NCBI RefSeq assembly: GCF_009695585.1
Contig: NZ_VUNR01000001.1
Location: 1 to 64,000, forward strand
Length of the DNA: 64,000 nt
Direction: 5' to 3'
Source: Anaerovibrio slackiae
GTDB taxonomy: Bacteria; Bacillota; Negativicutes; Selenomonadales; Selenomonadaceae
The notes under the pieces were generated by a model. The model saw only the letters and a program-made list of their open reading frames with translations. It searched no databases and had not been told where the DNA came from. A program made the position numbers and the translations under genes. Below are positions 7,407 through 15,144 of the stretch, in pieces. How positions within the stretch are numbered: the first letter of the stretch is position 1; the number at the start of each line of letters is the position of its first letter.

Positions 7407-8360
7407 CTAAAACATGTCCCGTCTCCATAGCAGGAGGCCGCAGAAGGCTGCCAGGGAACCTGCCAGCACGCAGATGAAGAAGAAGCCGTTGGAGTTTTCT
7501 GCCATAGGCACCGGCACGTTCATGCCGAAAAAGCTGGAGATAACAGTCGGTATGGCCAGCAGAATGGTTACAGCTGCCAGGAATTTCATGACCTGGTTCA
7601 GGTTGTTGGACATGATGGAGGAAAAGGTATCTGCCAGCCGGGCCAGAATCTTGCTGTACATCTCTACCATTTCCCGTGCCTGCTTGTTCTCGATGATGAC
7701 ATCCTCCAGCAAATCCTCATCCTCCTCGTAGTATTTCAGCATGGGCTGCATGGAGGTAGTGGTGCGGAGCCGCATGAGCTTTTCCAGCACGGCACCGTTG
7801 GAACGCAGGGAGGCGTTGAAGAAGGTCAGTGCCTTTTGCAGTTCCAAAAGCTTCAGGATCTCCCGGTTCTTCATGGAATGGCGCAGCTTGCTCTCGATCT
7901 CGTCAGATTGCTTGCTGATCTGGCGCAGGTAGCGGAGGTAAAAGGTGGCACTGCGATAAAGTATCTGAAAAAGAAAACGTGTCTTCTTGAAAGTGCGGAA
8001 GAAGCGGGCACTTTTCTCGTTGAAGTAGGAAAGCACCGGGGTTTCCTCCAGGCAGACAGTGATGATGTATTCCTCTGTGACGATGATGGCCAGCGGCAGT
8101 GTATCGTAGCTGCCCTCGTCCCGTACCACCGGCACGTTGGTCAAAATCATCACGCTGTCATCCTCAATGTCAATATGGGAACGCTCCTCGTCATCCAGTG
8201 CGGAGCGGAGAAAGTCAGGCTCAACCTCGGTCAGGTTGCCTACCACCTTCAGCTCGTAAGGTGTAGGGTCCACGATGTTAATCCAGGCACCGCTTTCAAG
8301 GGTTTTAAGGCTCAGCTCCTGTAGTGGCCCGGTTTCTAAAGATTTGTAAATCTTCAGCAT
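7407..8360 (-). CDS. corA: CorA-family magnesium/divalent cation transporter
   Basis: Pentameric inner-membrane channel for Mg2+ (some relatives move Co2+, Ni2+ or Zn2+). The 317 residues have a large acidic and helical cytoplasmic N-terminus and two C-terminal membrane segments (about 257-277 and 291-311). The signature GMN is at 279-281, in FFGMNVPVP. The usual short RRDMF-type basic/acidic tail is present. GGAGAA precedes the ATG at 8360. Upstream is a long structured leader with its own small ORF, and downstream is a Phd-like antitoxin gene. The leader organisation suggests magnesium-dependent control. Direction of transport and ion preference are not proven by sequence. Confidence 0.92.
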   Translation of the reverse strand: MLKIYKSLETGPLQELSLKTLESGAWINIVDPTPYELKVVGNLTEVEPDFLRSALDDEERSHIDIEDDSVMILTNVPVVRDEGSYDTLPLAIIVTEEYIITVCLEETPVLSYFNEKSARFFRTFKKTRFLFQILYRSATFYLRYLRQISKQSDEIESKLRHSMKNREILKLLELQKALTFFNASLRSNGAVLEKLMRLRTTTSMQPMLKYYEEDEDLLEDVIIENKQAREMVEMYSKILARLADTFSSIMSNNLNQVMKFLAAVTILLAIPTVISSFFGMNVPVPMAENSNGFFFICVLAGSLAAFCGLLLWRRDMF

Positions 8361-8657
8361 AGTGATGGTTCTCCTTTCGTTACGGAGACTCTATCCATCG
8401 CCATGCAGGATTGCCATGTGCCTGGCAACTGCTTCTCGCCCGGCACATAGCAACCGCCCATAGATTACGCAGTACACATAACCTTTATATGCATTATATG
8501 CTGCGGGGCAATAGATACAGTCTCCCTATTTAATTTTGGTTTGTCCTGGGGTTCAGGGCCTGCGTCCATTGTTTTCACCTCGCAATATACAATCGTGCAA
8601 TAATTTTTTGCCATACAAATATTACTACCACCAGCGCATCTTAGTCAATCTTTTTAT
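8361..8657 (-). ncRNA. Structured 5' leader of corA, candidate Mg2+-responsive attenuator
   Basis: The transcript between the probable start near 8657 and corA can form a long helix. Its 5' arm GGAGACTGTATCTATTGCC (8507-8525, minus) pairs with a 3' arm at 8384-8402 over 19 positions, with two G-U pairs and one mismatch. It encloses two hairpins: CGCAG...CTGCG (8468-8505), and a TTGCTATGTGCC stem (8411-8422 with 8442-8453). The end of the 3' arm, TCTCC (8384-8388), can alternatively pair with GGAGA (8370-8374), which is the corA Shine-Dalgarno. The two pairings exclude each other. I do not recognise the M-box, NiCo or yybP-ykoY consensus. The structure is hand-folded. Confidence 0.65.
8465..8569 (-). 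CDS. Leader peptide upstream of corA, acidic/proline-rich N-terminus (MgtL-like)
   Basis: This 34-residue ORF begins MDAGPEPQDKPKLNR and ends VMCTA. GAGGTGA (8575-8581) sits 5 nt before the ATG, an ideal ribosome-binding site. Alternating acidic residues and prolines at the very N-terminus are the feature by which enterobacterial MgtL destabilises ribosomes at low Mg2+. Codons 15-21 form the 5' arm of the long leader helix, and the last codons form the inner hairpin, so ribosome movement would control leader folding. It belongs to no family I recognise; the regulatory role is inferred from position, sequence style and structure. Confidence 0.6.
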   Translation of the reverse strand: MDAGPEPQDKPKLNRETVSIAPQHIMHIKVMCTA

Positions 8658-8663
8658 GGCGGG

Positions 8664-8669
8664 ATTATA
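8664..8669 (-). promoter_or_regulatory. Probable -10 of the corA transcript
   Basis: TATAAT on the minus strand, within the divergent tetR promoter region. The matching -35 (8687-8692, GGTGTC) is poor and overlaps the palindromic operator, so both directions may be controlled together. Confidence 0.4.
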
Positions 8670-8684
8670 TAAATTTTACATAAA

Positions 8685-8713
8685 TTGACACCGACTGAAC
8701 AATCGGTTATAAT
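8685..8713 (+). promoter_or_regulatory. Promoter of tetR with embedded TetR-type operator
   Basis: TTGACA (8685-8690), 17 bp, TATAAT (8708-8713). Filling the spacer is ACCGACTGAACAATCGGT (8690-8707), an inverted repeat whose half-sites match at 7 of 9 positions (outer ACCGA/TCGGT arms and inner TG/CA). This resembles operators of TetR-family autorepressors. A bound dimer would block RNA polymerase. Confidence 0.82.
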
Positions 8714-8788
8714 TTAAGCAGTGAGCAGGGGATAGCTGCTCATGTCATGGCTGCTGTGACCGGGACAGCGGCAGAAAAGGATTTTATT

Positions 8789-9406
8789 ATGCGCAGACAA
8801 AGTGAGGATAAGAAAAAAGCAATATTTGAGGCAGCCATTGCCTTGATTGCTGATGGCGGACTGGCTGGCATCAGCATGTCCAAGCTGGCAAAAAAGTCAG
8901 GTGTGCCCCAGGCTACCATGTATGTGTATTTTTCCAGCAAGGAGCAGCTTTTGAGGGAGGTGTATGAGTATACGGAGAAATTTATCTGCCATTATCTGGC
9001 GGAGGGGCTCGATATGGACCAGCCGGTTAAGGAATGCTTCAGGGAGTATTATCGGCGGCTGATTAAGCTGGGGCAGGAGCACAGTGACAAATTTCTTGTC
9101 CATGAGCAGTTTTTGGCGTCCATGCAGAGCCAGCAGCTGGCTCTGGAGCAGGTATATGTTTTTTATGAGCCTTTGTATGAGTTTGTTTATCGGGGGCAGC
9201 GGGAGGGGCTCATCAAGCCGGTAGCTCCGATTGCCATCCTGAGTTATTTTTCTATGCCTCTTACAGGGCTTTTATTTGGCGATATGATTTGGGGCAACCA
9301 TCCCCAGCCTGACTGGTATGAGGTATTTTTCCGCATGAGCTGGGAGGCTGTAAGCATCAGCCAGAATGAAGATGGCTTTTGGTCAGGTGGCAAGGAAAAA
9401 GAGTGA
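8789..9406 (+). CDS. TetR/AcrR-family transcriptional regulator
   Basis: The 205 residues have an N-terminal helix-turn-helix (about 10-55: AIFEAAIALIADGGLAGISM, then SKLAKKSGVPQATMYVYFSS) and a divergent ligand-binding C-terminal domain. ATG 8789 is chosen because AAAAGGA lies 7 nt upstream; an in-frame ATG at 8747 has no good site. The consensus promoter contains a perfect-looking operator, implying autorepression. The next gene, for a TVP38-type membrane protein, has its own promoter about 110 bp later and may also be a target. The ligand is unknown. Confidence 0.9.
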   Translation: MRRQSEDKKKAIFEAAIALIADGGLAGISMSKLAKKSGVPQATMYVYFSSKEQLLREVYEYTEKFICHYLAEGLDMDQPVKECFREYYRRLIKLGQEHSDKFLVHEQFLASMQSQQLALEQVYVFYEPLYEFVYRGQREGLIKPVAPIAILSYFSMPLTGLLFGDMIWGNHPQPDWYEVFFRMSWEAVSISQNEDGFWSGGKEKE

Positions 9407-9427
9407 TAAAGACATAATGAGTGTATT

Positions 9428-9437
9428 GTGCTATAAT
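9428..9437 (+). promoter_or_regulatory. Extended -10 promoter before the TVP38 gene
   Basis: TGCTATAAT (TG at 9429-9430, hexamer 9432-9437) without a clear -35. Confidence 0.5.
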
Positions 9438-9516
9438 GTTCTACATGATTGTATTGGTATGCAATTGGCTGCGCTGTCAGCCGGTTGCAGGTGGTTGTGT
9501 TAGGAGATTGTAGCCT

Positions 9517-10215
9517 ATGAAAATGTCGAAATCTACTTTGCCGATAAAAATTGGTGCCGTGGCGGCACTCTGCCTGCTGTTTGGCATTGTTTACCTTTTA
9601 AATCCTGCATTTTTTGGAGAATTGTGGGATGTGTGCCTCAGCGGTGATATGCACCGGGTAGCGGAATATATCAATTCCTTTGGAGCCTGGGCAATGGTGT
9701 TCAGCTTCTTTTTGGTGCTGTGCGTCAATGCCATAGGCTTTCCGCCTGCCATGATTTTTTCCTCTGCCAATGCCTTGATTTTTGGCATTGTGCCGGGAAT
9801 TTTATTGGCATGGATTGCGGAGACTGTGGGTGTGGCACTGAGCTTTGTACTGCTGCGATTCCTTTTCCGGGATGCGGCAGAGGACGTCATCTCGAAGCAT
9901 AAGTCCTTGCAGAAGATTGACGAGCTGAGCGGCAGCCAGGGCTTCAAGGTCATGCTGATTGCCCGCATCATCCCATATCTGCCTTCCGGGCTGCTTAATG
10001 CCCTGGGAGCTGTCAGCAAAATGTCCTTCAGGGATTTTACTATCGCTGCCCTGATTGGCAAGCTGCCATCTACCGCTATCGAAGCAATGATAGGCCATGA
10101 TGCGGTGACAGCCAGCGAAAATCCTTATCGTTTGGTCTTTTCCCTGGTCCTGGCAATTGTTATGGTAGTCGGTTTCATTATCTACGAAAGACGTCAGAAG
10201 CAAAAAAAAATCTGA
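9517..10215 (+). CDS. TVP38/TMEM64-family (VTT domain) membrane protein
   Basis: The 232-residue integral membrane protein belongs to the DedA-related VTT superfamily, some members of which act as lipid scramblases or in undecaprenyl-phosphate recycling; the exact role is unknown. Hydrophobic segments lie at about 10-30, 58-80, 88-112, 150-175 and 200-222. The family core GxxxPSGLLNxxGA appears as IIPYLPSGLLNALGAVS, with the preceding R that is also typical. AGGAGA lies upstream of ATG 9517. It lies between tetR and an acyltransferase in the same direction. The C-terminus is basic (YERRQKQKKI). Confidence 0.85.
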   Translation: MKMSKSTLPIKIGAVAALCLLFGIVYLLNPAFFGELWDVCLSGDMHRVAEYINSFGAWAMVFSFFLVLCVNAIGFPPAMIFSSANALIFGIVPGILLAWIAETVGVALSFVLLRFLFRDAAEDVISKHKSLQKIDELSGSQGFKVMLIARIIPYLPSGLLNALGAVSKMSFRDFTIAALIGKLPSTAIEAMIGHDAVTASENPYRLVFSLVLAIVMVVGFIIYERRQKQKKI

Positions 10216-10252
10216 TTACATCACAAAAATTTTATTCTAGGGGGTTACAAAA

Positions 10253-11392
10253 TTGGAAAAGAAAAGGCGTATATTCTTTCTGGACAATCTCAAGGCATTT
10301 ATTGTCTGCCTGATGATTGTCTTCCACGCAGCCATGTGCTACATGGCTTATGCACCTGAATGGTGGTACACGGTGGACAAGGCGGACCCGAAGTTTGCCT
10401 TCACCCTGTTCGTGCTCTGGGCAGACATCTTCATCATGCCGGTGATGTTCTTCATCTCCGGCTATTTCGGCATCATGTCCCTGTCCAAGCAGACCGGAGC
10501 GCAGTTCTGGAAAAGCAAGCTCCTGCGCATTGTCCTGCCCTGGATAGCAGGCGTTATCCTGCTGGCACCGCCGGTGACTTACATCATGTTTGCCAGCCGT
10601 GGCATACCGATGGATTATGTTAATGATTATCTTTTCAAGCTGTTTGTTTTCGGCCCATGCTTCAGCCATGTGCAGTACTGGTTCCTGGGGATGCTGACTT
10701 ATCTCTACATCGCCTTGTTCCTGTTCTGCAAAATCATGCCCTCCTTCAAGGAGCGTCAGGGGATTTCTATACCGGGCCCGAAGCTGTTTGTGGGCTTTGC
10801 TGTCCTCTGCTATATCTGCACGGCTGCTGCCTACTTCTATGTTAATGGCAACTATGACCTGTGGTGCAATATCTGGCCGGTTCTGGTTTACCAGCCTACC
10901 CGCATTTCCTTCTATCCGCTGTATTTCTTCCTGGGGGCATATGCCTGGCGGAATCAGTGGTTTGTGGAGGGAGGCTACAAGGCTGATCCGGCCAAATGGC
11001 TGCCTGCCTTCATTGTGACCGGCATTGCCTACCTGTTCTATACCACCATGGGTGCTCCTACGGCAGCCAGCCCGGAGCAGTACATGCTGGTCAAGGCTGC
11101 CATTCACGTTCTTTTCCTGCTGTCGGCTGTCTTCGGCCTGCTGGCGGTTTTCCAGTCCAAGCTGGATTATACCAATGGCATCCTGGGGGAGCTGGCTGCC
11201 AACAGCTACAACATGTACTATACCCACATGGGGCTGGTGATGCTGATAGCATGGGGCTTCCTGTCCATTGATTTGCCAACTTATCCAAAGTACATAATTG
11301 TTAGTATTTTGTCGCTTTTGGCAAGTTATTTGACTGGAAAAATATTGATGGTGCTGCCATGTTTTTCCGTTGGTAACAAAGCGAAAAAATAA
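10253..11392 (+). CDS. Membrane acyltransferase, acyltransferase-3/OpgC-like
   Basis: Polytopic membrane enzyme of about ten helices and 379 residues that probably transfers acyl groups to a surface sugar or glycan. The N-terminus RRIFFLDNLKAFIVCLMIVF with the following H (VFHAAMCY) is the classic R...D..K.....H pattern of the family. The TTG at 10253 is the only start with a good site (AGGGGG, 10239-10244). It is 37 bp after the TVP38 gene and likely co-transcribed, and it is closed by a terminator. The closest relatives by feel are MdoC/OpgC-like proteins; the substrate is unknown. Confidence 0.82.
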   Translation: MEKKRRIFFLDNLKAFIVCLMIVFHAAMCYMAYAPEWWYTVDKADPKFAFTLFVLWADIFIMPVMFFISGYFGIMSLSKQTGAQFWKSKLLRIVLPWIAGVILLAPPVTYIMFASRGIPMDYVNDYLFKLFVFGPCFSHVQYWFLGMLTYLYIALFLFCKIMPSFKERQGISIPGPKLFVGFAVLCYICTAAAYFYVNGNYDLWCNIWPVLVYQPTRISFYPLYFFLGAYAWRNQWFVEGGYKADPAKWLPAFIVTGIAYLFYTTMGAPTAASPEQYMLVKAAIHVLFLLSAVFGLLAVFQSKLDYTNGILGELAANSYNMYYTHMGLVMLIAWGFLSIDLPTYPKYIIVSILSLLASYLTGKILMVLPCFSVGNKAKK

Positions 11393-11413
11393 ACATAAAT
11401 AAACATGAAATTT

Positions 11414-11452
11414 AGACTCTGGGTGACTTGATTTTTCTCTCAGAGTCTTTTA
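11414..11452 (+). terminator. Intrinsic terminator after the acyltransferase gene
   Basis: AGACTCTG (11414-11421) pairs with CAGAGTCT (11441-11448), then a T-rich tail. It separates this group from the division block. Confidence 0.8.
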
Positions 11453-11472
11453 TTATGTTAGGAGGGATTTTT

Positions 11473-11538
11473 ATGTTGGCGGTGCCGATTCTGACAGGAG
11501 CTGTGCCGCGGACAGGCAATAGGAGGTTTGGGATGTGA
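11473..11538 (+). CDS. Possible 21-residue ORF before DUF4321
   Basis: MLAVPILTGAVPRTGNRRFGM, with GGAGGG 7-8 nt before its ATG. Its stop overlaps the GTG start of the next gene. It could be a coupling or leader ORF of the division operon, or a chance ORF. No family recognised. Confidence 0.3.
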   Translation: MLAVPILTGAVPRTGNRRFGM

Positions 11539-11804
11539 GCGTGTTGAGCAAAAGCTATGGTACCCTGGTGCTTTATGTAGTGATAGGAGCCATTTTGGGC
11601 GGACTTCTAGGGGAGCTGCTTTCCGGCGTGGATGCCTTGAGCAGCCTGATGCCCTATCTGAAAAATCCGTACCCGGTAATCAACGTGGTGCCGTCGGTAA
11701 TTGACATCTATGTTATCAGCCTGACGGTGGGATTTTCCTTTTCGCCAAATCTCATGAGCATCATCGGCGTGGTGATAGCGGTGTGGATATTCAGGCATAC
11801 CTGA
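11535..11804 (+). CDS. DUF4321 small membrane protein
   Basis: The 89-residue protein has two hydrophobic segments (about 8-30 and 58-84) around a loop with YPVINVVPSVIDIYVISLTVGFSF, the DUF4321 pattern. Its function is not established. In many Clostridia and Negativicutes it opens the maf-radC-mreB region, as here, which hints at an envelope or division role. The GTG at 11535 is supported by AGGAGG (11521-11526). Confidence 0.8.
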   Translation: MSVLSKSYGTLVLYVVIGAILGGLLGELLSGVDALSSLMPYLKNPYPVINVVPSVIDIYVISLTVGFSFSPNLMSIIGVVIAVWIFRHT

Positions 11805-11848
11805 GCAGCTGCATCAGGTACATCTGCAATCCGAGGAGGCAATTCTTA

Positions 11849-12436
11849 ATGTTTATTCTGGCTTCTGCTTCTCCCAGGCGGAAGGAGCTTTTGGAGCAAA
11901 TCGGCTGCTGCTTCAGGATAGAGACAGCCGATACTGAGGAAGCCGGCGGCGAGGGCATGACTCCCTCTGAGCTGGTGATGAAAAATGCGCATTTAAAGGC
12001 GGCTGCCGTGGCGGCACTGCACCCGGATATACCGGTGCTGGGTGCCGATACGGTGGTGAGCCTTGATGGAAATATTTATGGTAAGCCTAGGGACAGGGAG
12101 CATGCTATAGAGATGCTGACCAGTTTCTCCGGCAGGGCACATCAGGTTATGACCGGGATTGCCCTGGCATGGAAGGGACGCATCTGGCAGGCATACGAAA
12201 CGACGGAGGTAGTTTTTGCCCCGCTTTCGGCAGCTTCGATTACCCGTTATGTCGATACCGGCGAGCCCGCTGACAAGGCTGGTGCTTATGGTATTCAGGG
12301 ACGGGCGGCTGTCTTTGTTGAACAAATCAGAGGTTCCTATTCCAATGTCGTAGGTTTGCCGCTCCATTGTCTTGACGGCCTTGCCAGGAAGGCGGGGATT
12401 GATTTATATGGCAATGGTGAGGGAACTGCCGGTTGA
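11849..12436 (+). CDS. maf: Maf nucleoside triphosphate pyrophosphatase (septum-associated)
   Basis: House-cleaning enzyme that hydrolyses dTTP, UTP or modified nucleotides; overproduction of Maf proteins blocks septation in some bacteria. The 195 residues include the N-terminal ILASASPRRKELL substrate motif, LGADTVVSLDGNIYGKPRD with the catalytic Asp, and QGRAAVFVE. ATG 11849 follows GAGGAGG (11833-11839); an upstream in-frame ATG at 11783 overlaps DUF4321 and lacks a site. The 3' end overlaps radC by about 29 bp. Confidence 0.92.
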   Translation: MFILASASPRRKELLEQIGCCFRIETADTEEAGGEGMTPSELVMKNAHLKAAAVAALHPDIPVLGADTVVSLDGNIYGKPRDREHAIEMLTSFSGRAHQVMTGIALAWKGRIWQAYETTEVVFAPLSAASITRYVDTGEPADKAGAYGIQGRAAVFVEQIRGSYSNVVGLPLHCLDGLARKAGIDLYGNGEGTAG

Positions 12437-13094
12437 CGAGAGGCCAAGGGAAAGGCTTTTGGCTTTGGGACCGGGTTTTTTGAGCAATGCAGAGCTTCTG
12501 GCAATTGTGCTGCGAAATGGCTCCAAGGAGAGGTCAGCCTTGCAGCTGGCCCAGGATATACTGAGCCTGTACAAGGATGATGGCGTTTCAGCCCTGGGCC
12601 GTATGACGGCAGGAGAGCTGATGTGCCTCCAGGGCATAGGCAGTGCCAAGGCTGCCGAGGTGATGGCCGCGGTGGAGCTTGGCAAGCGGCTGAATGCCCA
12701 TATAGCCAGGCAGAGGGCGATGGTCACCTGCCCGGAGGATGCGGCTGATTATGCCATGCCGCGTTTCAGGTACGAGGACAGGGAGCACTTTGCAGTTATT
12801 TTATTGAATGTAAAAAATCATATTTTATCTATGCCTGTGATTTCTGTTGGCAGCCTGACGGCTTCCGTGGTGCATCCCCGGGAGGTGTTCAAGGCGGCAA
12901 TCCAGCAGGCGGCGGCATCCATTATCCTGGTGCACAATCATCCCAGCGGTGACCCCACTCCCAGCAAGGAGGATATTGAGGTTACGGCGCGGATGGTGCA
13001 GGTAGGCAGGGTGATGGATATTCCCGTGCTGGATCATATTATTTTAGGAAATGATAATTATATTTCCCTTAAAGAAAAAGGTGTGATAAAATAG
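12408..13094 (+). CDS. radC: RadC-family JAB-domain protein
   Basis: The 228 residues have an N-terminal UPF0758 helix-hairpin-helix part (LSNAELLAIVLRNG, LQGIGSAKA) and a C-terminal MPN+/JAMM metalloprotease-like domain with VHNHPSGDPTPSKED supplying the zinc ligands. The old link with radiation repair is doubtful and the true role is unresolved. The start is ATG 12408 inside the end of maf; ATG 12414 is equally possible. The position before mreB is conserved in many Firmicutes. Confidence 0.9.
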   Translation: MAMVRELPVDERPRERLLALGPGFLSNAELLAIVLRNGSKERSALQLAQDILSLYKDDGVSALGRMTAGELMCLQGIGSAKAAEVMAAVELGKRLNAHIARQRAMVTCPEDAADYAMPRFRYEDREHFAVILLNVKNHILSMPVISVGSLTASVVHPREVFKAAIQQAAASIILVHNHPSGDPTPSKEDIEVTARMVQVGRVMDIPVLDHIILGNDNYISLKEKGVIK

Positions 13095-13166
13095 AGTTTG
13101 CTGTATCGAAGCTGATGTGGCAGGGGTATGGCAGCGGTTCTATTTTTGAAGGGAGTAATTTTTAAC

Positions 13167-14204
13167 ATGTGGAACATTTTTGGTGGTTTATCCCATGACA
13201 TGGGTATTGATTTGGGAACAGCAAACACTTTGGTTCATATCAAGGGCAAGGGCATTGTCCTCCGTGAGCCGTCTGTTGTAGCAATAAAGAGCGATACTGG
13301 TGATGTGCTGGCTGTAGGCGACGAGGCGAAGCGCATGATTGGCCGTACTCCTGGCAGCATTGTGGCTATCCGCCCTATGAAGGATGGCGTCATCGCGGAT
13401 TTTGATGTGACTCAGGCCATGCTGAAGTACTTTATCAGAAAGGCCATGAATACCAAGTCCTTTGTGCGTCCAAGGGTAGTGGTGGGCGTACCATCCGGCG
13501 TTACCGAGGTGGAGAAGCGTGCCGTTATTGATGCAGCACAGCAGGCAGGTGCCAGGGAGGCGTATCTCATTGAGGAGCCTATGGCTGCCGCTATTGGTGC
13601 AGGGCTGCCTGTAGAGGAGGCTACCGGCTCCATGGTGGTTGACATCGGCGGCGGTACTACCGAGATTGCAGTTATTTCCCTGGGGGGCATCGTTACCAGC
13701 TGCTCCATCCGCATCGGCGGTGATGAGATGGATTCTTCCATCATCCAGTATATCAAGCGTGAGTACAACCTCCTGATCGGTGAGCGTACTGCGGAGGAAA
13801 TCAAGATCAATATCGGTACTGCCATTGCAGAGCCATCCAGGGAAAAGACCATGGATATCCGCGGCCGCGATCTGGTCAGCGGCTTGCCAAAGACCATCAA
13901 GATCGTGTCCAGCGAAATCTGCTCCGCCCTCAGTGAGCCGGTGCAGAAGATTGTGGATGCAGTAAAGGGCACTTTGGAGAAGACTCCGCCTGAGCTGGCT
14001 GCCGATGTTATGGATCATGGCATCATGATGACCGGCGGCGGATCCCTGCTGACCAGCCTTGACAAGCTCCTGAGCCGTGAGACCGGCATGCCGGTGCTGG
14101 TTTCTGAGGATGCCCTGTCCTGCGTTGGCGAGGGTACCGGGCGTTCCCTTGAGAACATTGAGCTGTTGAAGCGCGTTGTTATGACTACGAAGAAGTTGAG
14201 ATAA
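13167..14204 (+). CDS. mreB: Rod shape-determining actin MreB
   Basis: Forms membrane-bound filaments that guide elongation-specific wall synthesis. The 345 residues show the actin-fold phosphate loops [19 protein letters not shown] near 12, [14 protein letters not shown] near 157 and MTGGGSLL near 289, plus an N-terminal amphipathic MWNIFGGLS segment that could anchor to the membrane. GAAGGGAG (13148-13155) precedes ATG 13167. It is followed 1 bp later by mreC, so mreBCD and mrdA form the elongasome block. Confidence 0.96.
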   Translation: MWNIFGGLSHDMGIDLGTANTLVHIKGKGIVLREPSVVAIKSDTGDVLAVGDEAKRMIGRTPGSIVAIRPMKDGVIADFDVTQAMLKYFIRKAMNTKSFVRPRVVVGVPSGVTEVEKRAVIDAAQQAGAREAYLIEEPMAAAIGAGLPVEEATGSMVVDIGGGTTEIAVISLGGIVTSCSIRIGGDEMDSSIIQYIKREYNLLIGERTAEEIKINIGTAIAEPSREKTMDIRGRDLVSGLPKTIKIVSSEICSALSEPVQKIVDAVKGTLEKTPPELAADVMDHGIMMTGGGSLLTSLDKLLSRETGMPVLVSEDALSCVGEGTGRSLENIELLKRVVMTTKKLR

Positions 14205-14205
14205 G

Positions 14206-15144
14206 ATGAACAGGGTACGGCGAGATAAAAATTCACAGCGCACGGTTTGGCTGCTGATTTTTGTGGCGGTCAGTATCTTTGTGATTATATTTTTTGCGGC
14301 AAGGGGCAGGTTTTCCGCCCCTGTCAGCAGCCAGGCGGTAACGGGGGCGCTGGCTCCCTTCCAGCGGGCGGTGTCCTGGGCTGGCTATCAGGTCAATGGC
14401 GTTACCTCGGCAATCTGGGAGCTGGTGTCTGCCTACTATCAGAATGAGCTGCTGAAAAACGAGGTAGTGCAGCTGAGGCAGCAGAACCTGACAGCTGCCG
14501 AGTATGCTGCTGAAAATGAGCGGCTGCGCAATCTGCTTGGCTACAAGCAGACAGCTTCCCAGTTTGATTTGATGGCAGCCCAGGTGATTGGAAGGGAACA
14601 GGCTACCTGGACCAGCATGATTGTAGTAAACAGGGGCAGCAGTGACGGTGTTGCCAGGAATATGCCGGTGGTGACGGAAAAGGGCCTGGTAGGCGTCGTG
14701 ACGGAGGTTTCGCCCAATGCTGCCAAGGTACAGCTGGTGCTGGATCCACGCTGCTCCGTGGGTACGCTGATACAGAGGCCGGAATCCAGGGTGGCAGGCA
14801 TTGTGCAGGGCAATATCGAGGATGCCCTGACACCAAATATGATTAATATCCCGAAAAATTCTGACGTGGTGGAGGGGGATATCATCATCACATCAGGCTT
14901 TGGCGGGATTTTCCCCAAGGGCATCATGGTGGGCAAGGTCAGGTCGCTTCATGATGACGGCGGCGGACTGCTGGAGGTTGCCGTGGTGGAACCAGCAGTG
15001 GATTTCCAGCGGCTGGAGGATGTGCTGATTATTACGGCATCCCGTGAGGCTCCGCCTGCGGCATTGACGCCGCCACCGCAGACTCCGGGCACGGAGACCG
15101 ATAAGGATGGCAATTTTATCAAGGCAGAGGGCAGTGAAAAATGA
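14206..15144 (+). CDS. mreC: Rod shape-determining protein MreC
   Basis: Bitopic envelope protein connecting MreB with PBP2 and RodA. The 312 residues have one membrane helix (about 14-35), a coiled coil (about 72-108, LLKNEVVQLRQQNLTAAEYA) and the two beta domains characteristic of MreC (VVNRGSSDGV, ITSGFGGIFPKGIMVGKV). A proline-rich tail (about 286-312) is disordered. It overlaps mreD by 4 bp (ATGA). Confidence 0.95.
   Translation: MNRVRRDKNSQRTVWLLIFVAVSIFVIIFFAARGRFSAPVSSQAVTGALAPFQRAVSWAGYQVNGVTSAIWELVSAYYQNELLKNEVVQLRQQNLTAAEYAAENERLRNLLGYKQTASQFDLMAAQVIGREQATWTSMIVVNRGSSDGVARNMPVVTEKGLVGVVTEVSPNAAKVQLVLDPRCSVGTLIQRPESRVAGIVQGNIEDALTPNMINIPKNSDVVEGDIIITSGFGGIFPKGIMVGKVRSLHDDGGGLLEVAVVEPAVDFQRLEDVLIITASREAPPAALTPPPQTPGTETDKDGNFIKAEGSEK

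Noticed and set aside
8361-8657. M-box, yybP-ykoY or NiCo riboswitch for the corA leader
   Set aside because: Conserved core sequences of these classes were not found by eye; the leader was kept as an unassigned structure with a peptide ORF.
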